A stretch of DNA of 6,668 nucleotides, taken from contig CAJNDO010000021.1 in NCBI GenBank assembly GCA_905221545.1, positions 1 to 6,668 on the forward strand, read 5' to 3'. Numbering within the stretch: position 1 is the first letter of the stretch; each line of letters begins with the position of its first letter. Of the stretch, positions 1-6,406 are shown piece by piece. The translations under genes and the position numbers were made by a program. The notes below the pieces were generated by a model that did no database searches, was not told the origin of the DNA, and worked only from the letters and a program-made list of their open reading frames with translations. This DNA comes from a bacterium (lineage in GTDB: Bacteria > Bacillota > Bacilli > Lactobacillales > Streptococcaceae).

Positions 1-28
1 ATCATCATAAGTTAATTTCATAATAAAA

Positions 29-77
29 GCACCCCAAAAGTTAGATTTTTTCTGTCTAACTTTTGGGGTGCAGTTCA
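29..77 (-). terminator. Perfect 17-bp hairpin, terminator for the small membrane protein gene; looks like IS3-family end
   Basis: Bases 29-45 pair perfectly with 55-71, leaving a 9-base loop. Read on the minus strand the stem is followed by TTTTATT, so it can end transcripts of the membrane protein gene that stops at 139. The right arm together with its flank (53-77) reads, on the minus strand, as a 25-base unit starting TGAACTGCACCCC. It resembles the terminal inverted repeats of streptococcal IS3-family (IS150-group) elements as I recall them, including the TG/CA ends. The left arm lacks the outer TGAACT, so this is not two complete IS ends. The hairpin is seen directly; the IS origin is inference. 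Confidence 0.65.
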
Positions 78-138
78 AACATACTTGCCCTGAGGGAACT
101 TGATAATGTAAAAATACAAAATAGAGAACTACTCACCC

Positions 139-495
139 TCACTTCCGTATGTTCTCATATATTCTCATAATCGCAACAAGGATAGCAGCTGTCCCACTTG
201 CCAAAGCGATAAAGGTAATGATAATGTTGAAGATTTCAGGCGTACTCCCTATTCTATTGATAAGACGGAGTAGGGATATAACTGTCAACTGAATCAGGAG
301 TATTGATTCTACTCTTACCAATGAAGTCAGTTGATTTTCAACCGCATATAAAAAGGCTGGTAGTAAAACACAGGCTATAGCAATCACAAACAGATTGCTC
401 CCTGTTTCTTCTCCCTTGTTCACCACGGAAAACATGAGAAGATTTGATGCTATGATCAACGTAGAGCAGATGATAAAAAAGGATTTCTTATTCAT
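139..495 (-). CDS. Small four-helix membrane protein of unknown function, downstream of blpH
   Basis: This 118-residue protein is not one I recognise. Hydrophobic stretches at about residues 6-25, 34-52, 63-79 and 88-110 suggest four membrane helices, with short polar loops (KGEE near 27-30, RLINR near 77-81) and a basic C-terminus. No catalytic motif, lipobox or double-glycine leader is visible. The start is supported by GAGGT seven bases upstream of ATG (503-507). It lies 90 bp after blpH on the same strand, so it may be read from the blpSRH operon or from its own promoter. In pneumococcus this position usually holds the pheromone gene blpC; this protein is far too long and hydrophobic to be BlpC. 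A bacteriocin immunity or accessory membrane protein is possible from position alone, but nothing in the sequence proves it. Confidence 0.7.
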   Translation of the reverse strand: MNKKSFFIICSTLIIASNLLMFSVVNKGEETGSNLFVIAIACVLLPAFLYAVENQLTSLVRVESILLIQLTVISLLRLINRIGSTPEIFNIIITFIALASGTAAILVAIMRIYENIRK

Positions 496-585
496 TTAAT
501 ATACCTCGCATACTATGGTAAAAATAAAACTGACTAAAAACAGACTTCAACTGCTAACTTCTGCCAATCTTTTTTCACAAATTTT

Positions 586-1935
586 CTAATGACCAACCGG
601 CAGCAAGTGAACCGTTAAAACCTGACGAAAAACTTGATCTTGACAGGTGGTATTGAGACTGGTATTGGGATGACTTTCCACAATTTTCATGACGGTATAG
701 AGCCCAACACCTCGGTCCTCTCCTTTAGAACTAACTCCAAAAGAGAAGATTTCAGAAACATCTATACCCTCTTCTCTGATGGAATTTTCGATGATAAAGG
801 TCTCCTGTGCTCCATTTTTTAAAAAGGCGATTGAAACATGAGGTTGACTGGCCTCTGCACTGGCTTCAATAGCATTGTCACAAAGGATAGACACAATGGT
901 TAGAAAATCAAGCAAACTCATCCCCTCTACCTGAATCTCCTCAGGAACTTCGACATTAAAGACTATGTTCTTATCTCTGGCTTTTAGAAATTTCCCTGCT
1001 AGAAGACTTTTGAGGGATTTATCACGAATATTCACCAATCGACCAAGGTCATATTTATTGTCCTGCAATTTCTGACTGGAATCCTTTAAGACGGAGCCAT
1101 AGACCTCTTTTATCTGCTCCATATCCTCCTCTTCAATGCCCAGACGTAAGCTGGTCAAGAGGTTGGTGTAGTCATGGCGAAAGCTCCGTACTTCCTTGTA
1201 AAGTTCCTCTATATGTCGACTATAGCGTTCCATATCTCTGTAGCGCAAGGTCTGCTCTTGGTTCAGTTTCTCCTGAAGTTTTTCCTTCAAATAGGTATCC
1301 AATTTCTTGATAATCCCCATAAAAAAAAGGAGGTAAAAAACTAGGATGAGATGGCGAACAGTCTTTGATTGGATATCGTATGCATATTCAAAGTAAGACA
1401 GACTTTCCATGACTAGAAAGTAAGCCCCCATTATCCAGTTAATCTTAGTCAAGGATTTTTGAAAATCTTTATCTAGGCTCTCCCTTCTCAAGCTAGTGAA
1501 ATCATAGTCCAACCATTTCAAAAAGACTAATACTATGGAGTAAACGAATATCATAATCAACAAAAAGAGAGGATTTCCATATCCATCTACAAGCCCTTTC
1601 CCCAAAAACGGAAACACAAAATAGGAGACACTTCTGTAAAAAATATCCATCAATACAATTGGAAAGAGACCATAAAAGAAAAGGAATTTTTTAGGAAGCC
1701 CTCTTAACAATAAGGAAGACAAGCTGATGCCGAACAAGGGTTCTATAAAGTATGACAGATAGTCAGTCAAGACTAAAAATTTAAAAGTTGTAACAATTGC
1801 TGCTATAAGAAATTTTAGAAGAAAGGCCTTAAAAATTCTATCGAAAGTGAGACTAATTCCATCTACCTTAAAGAACATGATAATTTCTAGCCCACTAATA
1901 GCTAGTGAATACAATATCATCCAAAAAATATACAT
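586..1935 (-). CDS. blpH: Sensor histidine kinase BlpH, receptor for bacteriocin-inducing peptide
   Basis: A 449-residue HPK10-type kinase of the ComD/BlpH/AgrC class. The first 210 or so residues are hydrophobic, with about six to seven membrane segments that would form the peptide-sensing domain. A coiled region follows (about 210-245). The phospho-acceptor is in SFRHDYTN (H254), the N box is LCDNAIEAS (N354), and the G box is GEDRGVGL (405-412), so the kinase core appears intact. In the known pathway BlpH binds secreted BlpC and phosphorylates BlpR. The start has GAGGAG five bases upstream (1941-1946). The gene begins 13 bp after blpR, consistent with one operon. Assignment rests on recalled similarity and the blpS-blpR-blpH order; which peptide type it recognises cannot be read from the sequence. 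Confidence 0.92.
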   Translation of the reverse strand: MYIFWMILYSLAISGLEIIMFFKVDGISLTFDRIFKAFLLKFLIAAIVTTFKFLVLTDYLSYFIEPLFGISLSSLLLRGLPKKFLFFYGLFPIVLMDIFYRSVSYFVFPFLGKGLVDGYGNPLFLLIMIFVYSIVLVFLKWLDYDFTSLRRESLDKDFQKSLTKINWIMGAYFLVMESLSYFEYAYDIQSKTVRHLILVFYLLFFMGIIKKLDTYLKEKLQEKLNQEQTLRYRDMERYSRHIEELYKEVRSFRHDYTNLLTSLRLGIEEEDMEQIKEVYGSVLKDSSQKLQDNKYDLGRLVNIRDKSLKSLLAGKFLKARDKNIVFNVEVPEEIQVEGMSLLDFLTIVSILCDNAIEASAEASQPHVSIAFLKNGAQETFIIENSIREEGIDVSEIFSFGVSSKGEDRGVGLYTVMKIVESHPNTSLNTTCQDQVFRQVLTVHLLPVGH

Positions 1936-1948
1936 AAATTCTCCTCAC

Positions 1949-2686
1949 TCAGTGTAAGTTATTGATAGCCTCAGACACTTCCCTGACCTTATAGCGCGCA
2001 ATCAGACAGCTTCCACCATTGGGAAAGTAAAGTAGTTTTTCTTTCTTATCTAAACGAACCACATTGGCTGGATTGATGAGAAAAGAGCGATGGCATTGCA
2101 AGAGACGGGGCTCCTGCTTGAGAACTTCCTCTAAACTCGCCGTAAATTCCAGCCTATCCGTCTTGGTATAGAGAATGACACGATGAGCTCTGGGCGATGT
2201 TTCGAGATAATAAACCTCTTTAAAAGGATACTGGAATTGGGCAAATTTTGATTTAAAGTAAAAGCAATCTTCCGCCAGACTTTTACTATCTTGACTATTG
2301 GCATAGAGAAGGGCTGTCTCGATCCGAGATTCAAACTCCTCTGCCGAAAGAGCCTTATCAATGTAGTCTAAAGCAGAGACTTGATAGCGAAAGGACAGGG
2401 GCATAAACTCCGAGTGAGTCGTCACAAAGACGATCAAGGCATAAGGGTCCCGATCCCGAATCTTTCTTGCCACTTCTAAGCCTTTCATCTCCTCATTTCG
2501 AATCTCAATGTCCAAAAAGAATAGCTGATGGGATCCCTTCTCATGCACCTCTGCCAGCAGTTGGTCTGGCTTGCCAAAGATCTCAAAAGAGCTGGGAGTG
2601 ATATGATGTGCTTTCAAAAGTTTCTCAATCGTCGTTTCAATCCTAGTCTGCTGGGAAAAATCATCTTCTAAAACAAATATTCTCAT
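1949..2686 (-). CDS. blpR: Response regulator BlpR (receiver plus LytTR DNA-binding domain)
   Basis: The 245-residue protein has a CheY-like receiver at about 1-120: acidic pocket E7-D8-D9, phospho-acceptor D59 in LFFLDIEI, conserved T90 and K111. A LytTR DNA-binding domain occupies about 140-242, with the family's typical HRSFLINP segment near 199-206. It closely matches pneumococcal BlpR as I remember it. Phosphorylated by BlpH, BlpR activates bacteriocin, immunity and transport genes by binding pairs of direct repeats. It is the second gene of the operon, starting 4 bp after the blpS stop. Its ribosome binding site GGGAGAG (2694-2700) lies next to the blpS stop codon, seven bases from ATG. 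All key residues are present. Confidence 0.94.
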   Translation of the reverse strand: MRIFVLEDDFSQQTRIETTIEKLLKAHHITPSSFEIFGKPDQLLAEVHEKGSHQLFFLDIEIRNEEMKGLEVARKIRDRDPYALIVFVTTHSEFMPLSFRYQVSALDYIDKALSAEEFESRIETALLYANSQDSKSLAEDCFYFKSKFAQFQYPFKEVYYLETSPRAHRVILYTKTDRLEFTASLEEVLKQEPRLLQCHRSFLINPANVVRLDKKEKLLYFPNGGSCLIARYKVREVSEAINNLH

Positions 2687-2690
2687 CTTT

Positions 2691-3029
2691 TTACTCTCCC
2701 TCTTTCAACCATTTTTGACGAATTTCTCTATAGCGACGTCTGGAATACTTGACAGCGTATTGACCTTCTTCTCCAAGAAAAAGGATTCTTTCTTGAAAAT
2801 CAATCGATTTTACTTTATCAAGATTGACCAAACAATTTCGATGACATCTCATCAAGGTTTCCCCATATTGGTTCTCAAGATTACTTAAATTTTGAACCAT
2901 ATTAAAACTAGCTTCTTCTGTAACAATCTGTACGGTATGTGCTTTAGTTGGATGCATTTGGATATAGTAGATATCGTCGACGTTTACTTTATAGACTGTT
3001 TTCTGTGTCTGAATAATCATATGTTTCAT
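2691..3029 (-). CDS. blpS: LytTR-only DNA-binding protein BlpS
   Basis: A 112-residue protein that is almost entirely a LytTR domain. It shows the MRCHRNCLVNLDKVKSID segment (60-77) matching the HRSFLINP region of BlpR, and a basic C-terminus (RRRYREIRQKWLK). There is no receiver domain and no phospho-acceptor aspartate, so it cannot be controlled by BlpH phosphorylation in the way BlpR is. It is first in the blpS-blpR-blpH operon. The chosen ATG has AGGAGG (3038-3043) eight bases upstream; the next ATG, at residue 4, would be too far. Its exact role is uncertain: it may modulate BlpR at shared sites. The name rests on position, size and domain content. Confidence 0.88.
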   Translation of the reverse strand: MKHMIIQTQKTVYKVNVDDIYYIQMHPTKAHTVQIVTEEASFNMVQNLSNLENQYGETLMRCHRNCLVNLDKVKSIDFQERILFLGEEGQYAVKYSRRRYREIRQKWLKEGE

Positions 3030-3176
3030 TGGATTCTCCTCCTAAGAAAAGAATAACAGAAAAGGTCTAGCACAAGCACACCCAATCCTAAACAGTCTTT
3101 GAAAGCTCCTAAAAGGATTATTTTTCTACAACATCATGATGAGGTTACAACTATTTTATCATAAAATCTACTCATT

Positions 3177-3197
3177 GCCATTCAAGACATTTCAAGA
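3177..3197 (+). promoter_or_regulatory. Candidate BlpR-binding direct repeat between blpS and blpT
   Basis: TTCAAGA occurs at 3181-3187 and again at 3191-3197, one helical turn (10 bp) apart. The first copy sits in GCCATTCAAGA, which is close to the ACCATTCARGA-like half site I recall for BlpR. LytTR regulators of the ComE/BlpR type bind direct repeats, usually about two turns apart, so the 10-bp spacing is unusual. On the minus strand a TGATAAAAT extended -10 (TAAAAT at 3153-3158) begins about 21-30 bp beyond the repeat, so the site could activate blpS. It also lies 69 bp upstream of the blpT -10. The repeat is seen; its use by BlpR is inference. Confidence 0.45.
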
Positions 3198-3241
3198 ACA
3201 ATTAAAGATTTGAAGGCGAAAAAGGAGATAAAAGTGATAGA

Positions 3242-3271
3242 CTGACAGTATCAAAATACAATTGCTATAAT
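3242..3271 (+). promoter_or_regulatory. Promoter of blpT (extended -10)
   Basis: The -10 hexamer is a perfect TATAAT (3266-3271) preceded by TG at 3263-3264, making an extended -10. CTGACA (3242-3247) is a near-consensus -35 with an 18-bp spacer. Transcription would start near 3278, giving a 5' leader of about 28 bases that contains AGGAGG (3293-3298) seven bases before the blpT ATG. Confidence 0.7.
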
Positions 3272-3305
3272 CAAAACTAGCACCCAGATTAGAGGAGGAA
3301 TTCTC

Positions 3306-3635
3306 ATGACAGATACAGACCCCATCAAAAGAGCTCAGACTTTGATTACGGACTTAAACAAAGCCTATCAAGCATGCAAACGGGCAACCGCTGACGATGT
3401 CCGCTTTCAGGAGCAATTAAACTCTATTCTTGGTTTTCTAGCCAAGGCTGAAACAGTGGATAATCGAGTCTTGATTGAACTGGAAAAATTTTACCAGACT
3501 TCCAGTCTTCTCATGGGACTCAGCGCTCTTGATCCAGATGCTCCAACTCGCGCAGCTTGGCGGGCCTATGACCGCTTCCACTTTGACCAGGTCAAGACCA
3601 AGTTGAGTCTCTACGGACCAACCATTCTCTTGTAG
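3306..3635 (+). CDS. blpT: BlpT, small helical protein of the bacteriocin regulon
   Basis: A 109-residue soluble protein without signal peptide or membrane segment. It appears mostly alpha-helical (residues 5-65 contain regular charged/hydrophobic alternation) and is rich in Ala, Leu, Asp and Lys. Size and composition fit helical-bundle bacteriocin immunity-like proteins, and database entries for this position are often labelled immunity protein or 'BlpT, fusion'; no experiment known to me proves immunity. It is divergent from blpS and convergent with ecsB, as in the pneumococcal blp locus. The start is firmly set by AGGAGG seven bases upstream. Identification rests mainly on position next to blpS and recalled similarity. 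Confidence 0.82.
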   Translation: MTDTDPIKRAQTLITDLNKAYQACKRATADDVRFQEQLNSILGFLAKAETVDNRVLIELEKFYQTSSLLMGLSALDPDAPTRAAWRAYDRFHFDQVKTKLSLYGPTILL

Positions 3636-3640
3636 AAAAT

Positions 3641-3679
3641 AAAAGAAGCTGAGCTAAATTTGAACTCAACTTCTTTTTT
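3641..3679 (+). terminator. Bidirectional terminator between blpT and ecsB
   Basis: AAAAGAAG (3641-3648) pairs with CTTCTTTT (3670-3677), and TGAG (3650-3653) with CTCA (3665-3668), with one C/A mismatch between the blocks. On the plus strand the stem runs into TTTTTT (3674-3679), just 5 bases after the blpT stop. On the minus strand it ends in TTCTTTTATTTT and lies shortly after the ecsB stop, so it can serve both convergent genes. Confidence 0.8.
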
Positions 3680-3698
3680 AGTGTCATATAAGTACGTT

Positions 3699-4748
3699 TT
3701 AGTCCTGCATCTGACGTCTCACCTGATAAGGCAGGTACAAGACTTGTAAAATCAAACCAGCTCCCAGCAAGGCTAGAAGGGCCAGTTTTTCTTGAAAGGT
3801 CACAAGGCCGACGACTAATTCCACTACTAAGACCAAACTGATCAATCCTCGGACTACCGCCTGCAAGCCTTTTTCCTTTTGCCCCTTATCCAGCGGAAAG
3901 AGTTGGGTCAAATACTGGTAGTCAAAGGCGTGATAGAGGGCCAACAACTGAAAGAGCAAGAGATAGTTAAACAAGACTACCACCGCTGTCGCAATCCAAG
4001 CTTGCTCGATAAAGACCTGCGCCAGCAAGGAAAGTAAGAGCAGACGGAGACTGAGGGCAAAGAGATCTCCATTTCGCAAATAAGAACGCAGATAGAGATT
4101 TTGCCAAATCTTTCCAGGTACTTTTTGAACAGTCTTTAGGATAAAGTCCAGATAGGCACGACGCTTAACGCTGTTTGAAATTCCCTTGACCTGCGTAAAG
4201 AGAGCAAAGAAACGAAGCAAGACTTGCTTGCGCTTGCTTTCTTGAGAAATAACATAGTCCCAGTTGAGACCAGTTTCAGTGAAAAATTTGCTGGCCTTTT
4301 GACGAAAGAGGAAATATTTACCTACTCCCAATAAAAGCACATAGACCAGAAAAACTAGCAAGCCAGAACCCATGGCTAAAAATAAAGGCGCAAATAAAAG
4401 CAAGAAAAGGGTCTGGACAAAGAGCCAAAAGGCTAGAGAAATACCAGTTTGACGCTTGAGATGGAATTTGATTTCCTCTTCTCCAACCAAGAGAAAGAGC
4501 TTGTCTGGAGCCTCCATATAGGTGGCAATTCCTCCCCAAAGCAAAAGTAAAACAGACGTAATTCCTACAAATAAAAGGATAGGCCAATGATTTTCAGGAA
4601 AATGTTGTAAGAGTTGACTGTACTGGTAAGCTAAAAACCCCAGCAAGACAAGCAGGAACAAGACAAAGTGGTCATTGAGAACATAGCGCAGATAACCAAC
4701 ACACTCCTTACGAAAAGCCTGCTTTCTCTTTAAAAACAAGTCTTTCAT
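3699..4748 (-). CDS. ecsB: EcsB-type ABC transporter membrane subunit
   Basis: A 349-residue polytopic membrane protein. Hydrophobic segments lie at about 28-45, 55-73, 103-125, 128-147, 229-248, 251-272, 299-317 and 321-341. A basic cytoplasmic stretch in the middle contains FTQVKGISNS (184-193), a segment I associate with the EcsB family. Its ATG overlaps the ecsA stop by four bases (ATGA), which implies translational coupling with the ATPase; GAGGAG inside the ecsA end serves as its ribosome binding site. In other Firmicutes EcsAB affects secretion, intramembrane proteolysis and competence, though its substrate is unsettled. The length is slightly below that of Bacillus EcsB, and no truncation is evident. 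Confidence 0.85.
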   Translation of the reverse strand: MKDLFLKRKQAFRKECVGYLRYVLNDHFVLFLLVLLGFLAYQYSQLLQHFPENHWPILLFVGITSVLLLLWGGIATYMEAPDKLFLLVGEEEIKFHLKRQTGISLAFWLFVQTLFLLLFAPLFLAMGSGLLVFLVYVLLLGVGKYFLFRQKASKFFTETGLNWDYVISQESKRKQVLLRFFALFTQVKGISNSVKRRAYLDFILKTVQKVPGKIWQNLYLRSYLRNGDLFALSLRLLLLSLLAQVFIEQAWIATAVVVLFNYLLLFQLLALYHAFDYQYLTQLFPLDKGQKEKGLQAVVRGLISLVLVVELVVGLVTFQEKLALLALLGAGLILQVLYLPYQVRRQMQD

Positions 4749-5476
4749 AGCTCCTCCTCTTTGGTCAGAGCCAAGTAAATATCATTCAAACTAGCCTCAG
4801 GCATGTCAAAAGCTTCGCGCAGTTGCAGGAGATTTCCCTTAGCACGCACTTCCCCTTTGTGAAGAATGACAAAAGCATCACACATCCTCTCCGCCGAATC
4901 CAGCACGTGGGTACTCATGAGAATAGACTTGCCTTTTTGCTTTTCCACTTCCAAAAGCTGAATCAAGTCAGAAATAGCCAACGGATCAAGACCAAGGAAA
5001 GGCTCATCCACGATGAAAAGACTTGGATCCACCACAAAAGCACAGATAATCATGACCTTCTGCTTCATCCCTTTTGAAAAATGAACAGGAAACCAGTCTA
5101 ATTTCTGGTCCAAACGGAACATTTTTAACAAAGGTTCTACTCGATCAAAAGCCACTTTCTGCTCAATACCATAAGCCATGGCAACCGTTTCGATATGCTC
5201 TCTGAGAGTCAATTCCTCATACAGACTAGGCGTCTCAGGAATGTAGCCAATTTGCTTGCGGTAGCTCGTTGCATCTTCTTGCAGGGTCAGACCATTGATA
5301 TTGATGGAGCCACTATAAGGTGTCAACAAACCGATAATCTCATTAATAGTCGTCGATTTCCCAGCACCATTGAGACCAATCAGACCGACCAGTTGCCCAC
5401 TTTCAACAGTAAAGGACACATCTTTCAAGACAGGAACATGAACATAGCCACCTGTCAGGTTTTTAATTTCTAACAT
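4745..5476 (-). CDS. ecsA: EcsA-type ABC transporter ATP-binding protein
   Basis: A 243-residue ABC ATPase with all core motifs. Walker A is GLNGAGKST (34-42), the Q-loop region is YIPETPSLYEE (78-88, with E in place of the usual Q), and the signature is FSKGMKQK (133-140), a variant of LSGGQ common in this subfamily. Walker B is LFIVDEPFLGLDP (153-165, catalytic E158) and the switch histidine is in STHVLD (H190). It should power the membrane protein EcsB encoded immediately downstream. ATG is preceded by GGAG five bases upstream. The promoter is the minus-strand extended -10 at 5508-5516, which overlaps that of the divergent hit gene. The ecs label is by family and gene order. Confidence 0.9.
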   Translation of the reverse strand: MLEIKNLTGGYVHVPVLKDVSFTVESGQLVGLIGLNGAGKSTTINEIIGLLTPYSGSININGLTLQEDATSYRKQIGYIPETPSLYEELTLREHIETVAMAYGIEQKVAFDRVEPLLKMFRLDQKLDWFPVHFSKGMKQKVMIICAFVVDPSLFIVDEPFLGLDPLAISDLIQLLEVEKQKGKSILMSTHVLDSAERMCDAFVILHKGEVRAKGNLLQLREAFDMPEASLNDIYLALTKEEEL

Positions 5477-5490
5477 ATTTTCTCCAAATC

Positions 5491-5499
5491 TGGTATAAT
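5491..5499 (+). promoter_or_regulatory. Promoter of hit operon (extended -10)
   Basis: TGGTATAAT at 5491-5499 is a perfect extended -10 (TATAAT 5494-5499). No good -35 is seen at the right distance; the region upstream is AT-rich and overlaps the ecsA start codon. Transcription would start near 5506, giving a leader of about 38 bases with AGAGG (5531-5535) eight bases before the hit ATG. Confidence 0.75.
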
Positions 5500-5507
5500 G
5501 TAGCTAT

Positions 5508-5516
5508 ATTATATCA
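5508..5516 (-). promoter_or_regulatory. Promoter of ecsAB (extended -10)
   Basis: Read on the minus strand, 5516-5508 is TGATATAAT, a perfect extended -10 (TATAAT at 5513-5508). The -35 region is weak. Transcription would start near 5501, about 25 bases before the ecsA ATG. It faces the plus-strand -10 at 5494-5499, so the two start regions overlap. Confidence 0.7.
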
Positions 5517-5543
5517 AAATTCAATACAGTAGAGGTAGATTTT

Positions 5544-5954
5544 ATGTCAGATTGCATTTTTTGTAAAATCATTGCAGGGGAAATTCCTGCTTCAAAAGTA
5601 TATGAAGATGAGCAGGTTCTTGCCTTTCTTGATATCTCTCAAGTGACACCAGGACACACCTTGGTCGTACCAAAAGAACACTATCGCAATCTTTTAGAAA
5701 TGGATGCTACTAGCGCCAGCCAACTCTTTGCCCAGGTGCCAAAAGTGGCTCAAAAAGTCATGAAAGCTACCAAGGCCGCTGGTATGAATATCATTGCTAA
5801 CTGTGAAGAAATCGCAGGGCAAACTGTCTTTCATACCCACGTTCACCTCGTGCCTCGCTACAGTGCGGACGATGACCTCAAGATTGATTTTATCGCCCAC
5901 GAACCAGACTTTGACAAACTTGCTCAAGTCGCTGAAACCATCAAAAATGCCTAA
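5544..5954 (+). CDS. hit: HIT-family nucleotide-binding hydrolase
   Basis: A 136-residue histidine-triad protein of typical length. The catalytic triad is HTHVHLVP (H97, H99, H101), in the family's HxHxHxx pattern. C4 and C7 in CIFCKI, with H46 and H97, form the probable zinc site of the bacterial Hint branch. DISQVTPGHTLVVPKEH (30-46) is the usual nucleotide-binding beta segment. Members hydrolyse AMP bound to amines or similar phosphoramidates; the physiological substrate in streptococci is not known to me. It is first in a two-gene operon with the coiled-coil protein and divergent from ecsA. The ATG is supported by AGAGG eight bases upstream. Confidence 0.93.
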   Translation: MSDCIFCKIIAGEIPASKVYEDEQVLAFLDISQVTPGHTLVVPKEHYRNLLEMDATSASQLFAQVPKVAQKVMKATKAAGMNIIANCEEIAGQTVFHTHVHLVPRYSADDDLKIDFIAHEPDFDKLAQVAETIKNA

Positions 5955-5963
5955 GGAGTTGCT

Positions 5964-6251
5964 ATGAAATTATCCAATCTATTGCTATTTGCAGGAGCTG
6001 CAGCCGGAAGTTATCTGGTCACAAAAAATCGCCAAACCATCACAGATGAAGTCTTGAATACCACTGACCGCGTTCAAGCTATCAAGGACGATGTAGATAT
6101 TATCCAAAATAGCCTGCAAATCATTGACCAGCAAAAAGAACTCATCAAGGAATACCAAGAAGACCTGACTTACAAGTTTAAGGTCTTGGAAAAGGATATC
6201 CAGACTAGACTAGCTGTGATAAAAGAAACACAGGAAATCGAAGATAAGTAA
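5964..6251 (+). CDS. Small membrane-anchored coiled-coil protein
   Basis: A 95-residue protein. Residues 3-19 form a short hydrophobic, Ala/Gly-rich N-terminal anchor (LSNLLLFAGAAAGSYLV) without a convincing signal peptidase site. The rest is charged and predicted to be helical with heptad-like spacing (about 30-92), so it probably forms a coiled coil. The architecture recalls YtxH-like small proteins, but I see no specific family motif and assign no function. It starts 9 bp after the hit stop, with AAGGAG (5953-5958) overlapping that stop codon, so it is co-transcribed with hit. A hypothetical protein of this kind follows hit in pneumococcus too. Transcription ends at the hairpin that overlaps its stop codon. 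Confidence 0.85.
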   Translation: MKLSNLLLFAGAAAGSYLVTKNRQTITDEVLNTTDRVQAIKDDVDIIQNSLQIIDQQKELIKEYQEDLTYKFKVLEKDIQTRLAVIKETQEIEDK

Positions 6252-6273
6252 AAAGAGCCCGACGGCTCTTTTT
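6250..6273 (+). terminator. Terminator of the hit operon
   Basis: AAAAAGAGCC (6250-6259) pairs perfectly with GGCTCTTTTT (6264-6273) around a CGAC loop. The T-rich 3' arm continues into GTTTATA. The hairpin starts at the stop codon of the coiled-coil gene. It is nearly symmetric and so could act on both strands. Confidence 0.9.
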
Positions 6274-6276
6274 GTT

Positions 6277-6382
6277 TATACTCAATGAAAATTAAAGAGC
6301 AAACTAGGAAGCTAGCCGCAGGCTGTACTTGAGTACGGCAAGGCAACGCTGACGTGGTTTGAAGAGATTTTCGAAGAGTATT
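6277..6382 (-). repeat. BOX repeat element, A-C type
   Basis: This 106-bp segment matches the pneumococcal BOX element as I recall it. The part at 6333-6354 agrees in 20 of 22 positions with the boxA sequence used for BOX typing. The ends TATACTCAATGAAAA and ATTTTCGAAGAGTAtta are roughly inverted. Read on the minus strand it starts with boxA (about 6382-6324) and ends with boxC (about 6323-6277); the length leaves no room for a boxB unit. BOX elements are non-coding mobile repeats probably moved by a transposase in trans, and they can affect expression of nearby genes. Confidence 0.9.
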
Positions 6383-6406
6383 ATTCTCCATTTCATAACT
6401 AAATCG

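Noticed and set aside
1..138. Search for a blpC-like leader peptide gene left of the membrane protein
   Set aside because: No frame on either strand gives a start with a ribosome binding site and a GG-leader; most of the stretch is the IS-like hairpin.
510..515. TAGTAT as a -10 for the small membrane protein gene
   Set aside because: Transcription would begin inside the ribosome binding site at 503-507, so the position is not workable.
634..822. Plus-strand open frame inside blpH
   Set aside because: It lies wholly within the kinase domain coding sequence of blpH, has no ribosome binding site and gives no recognisable protein.
4823..5473. Two plus-strand open frames opposite ecsA
   Set aside because: Both are antisense to an ABC ATPase with all motifs intact; their sequences are low in plausible domains.
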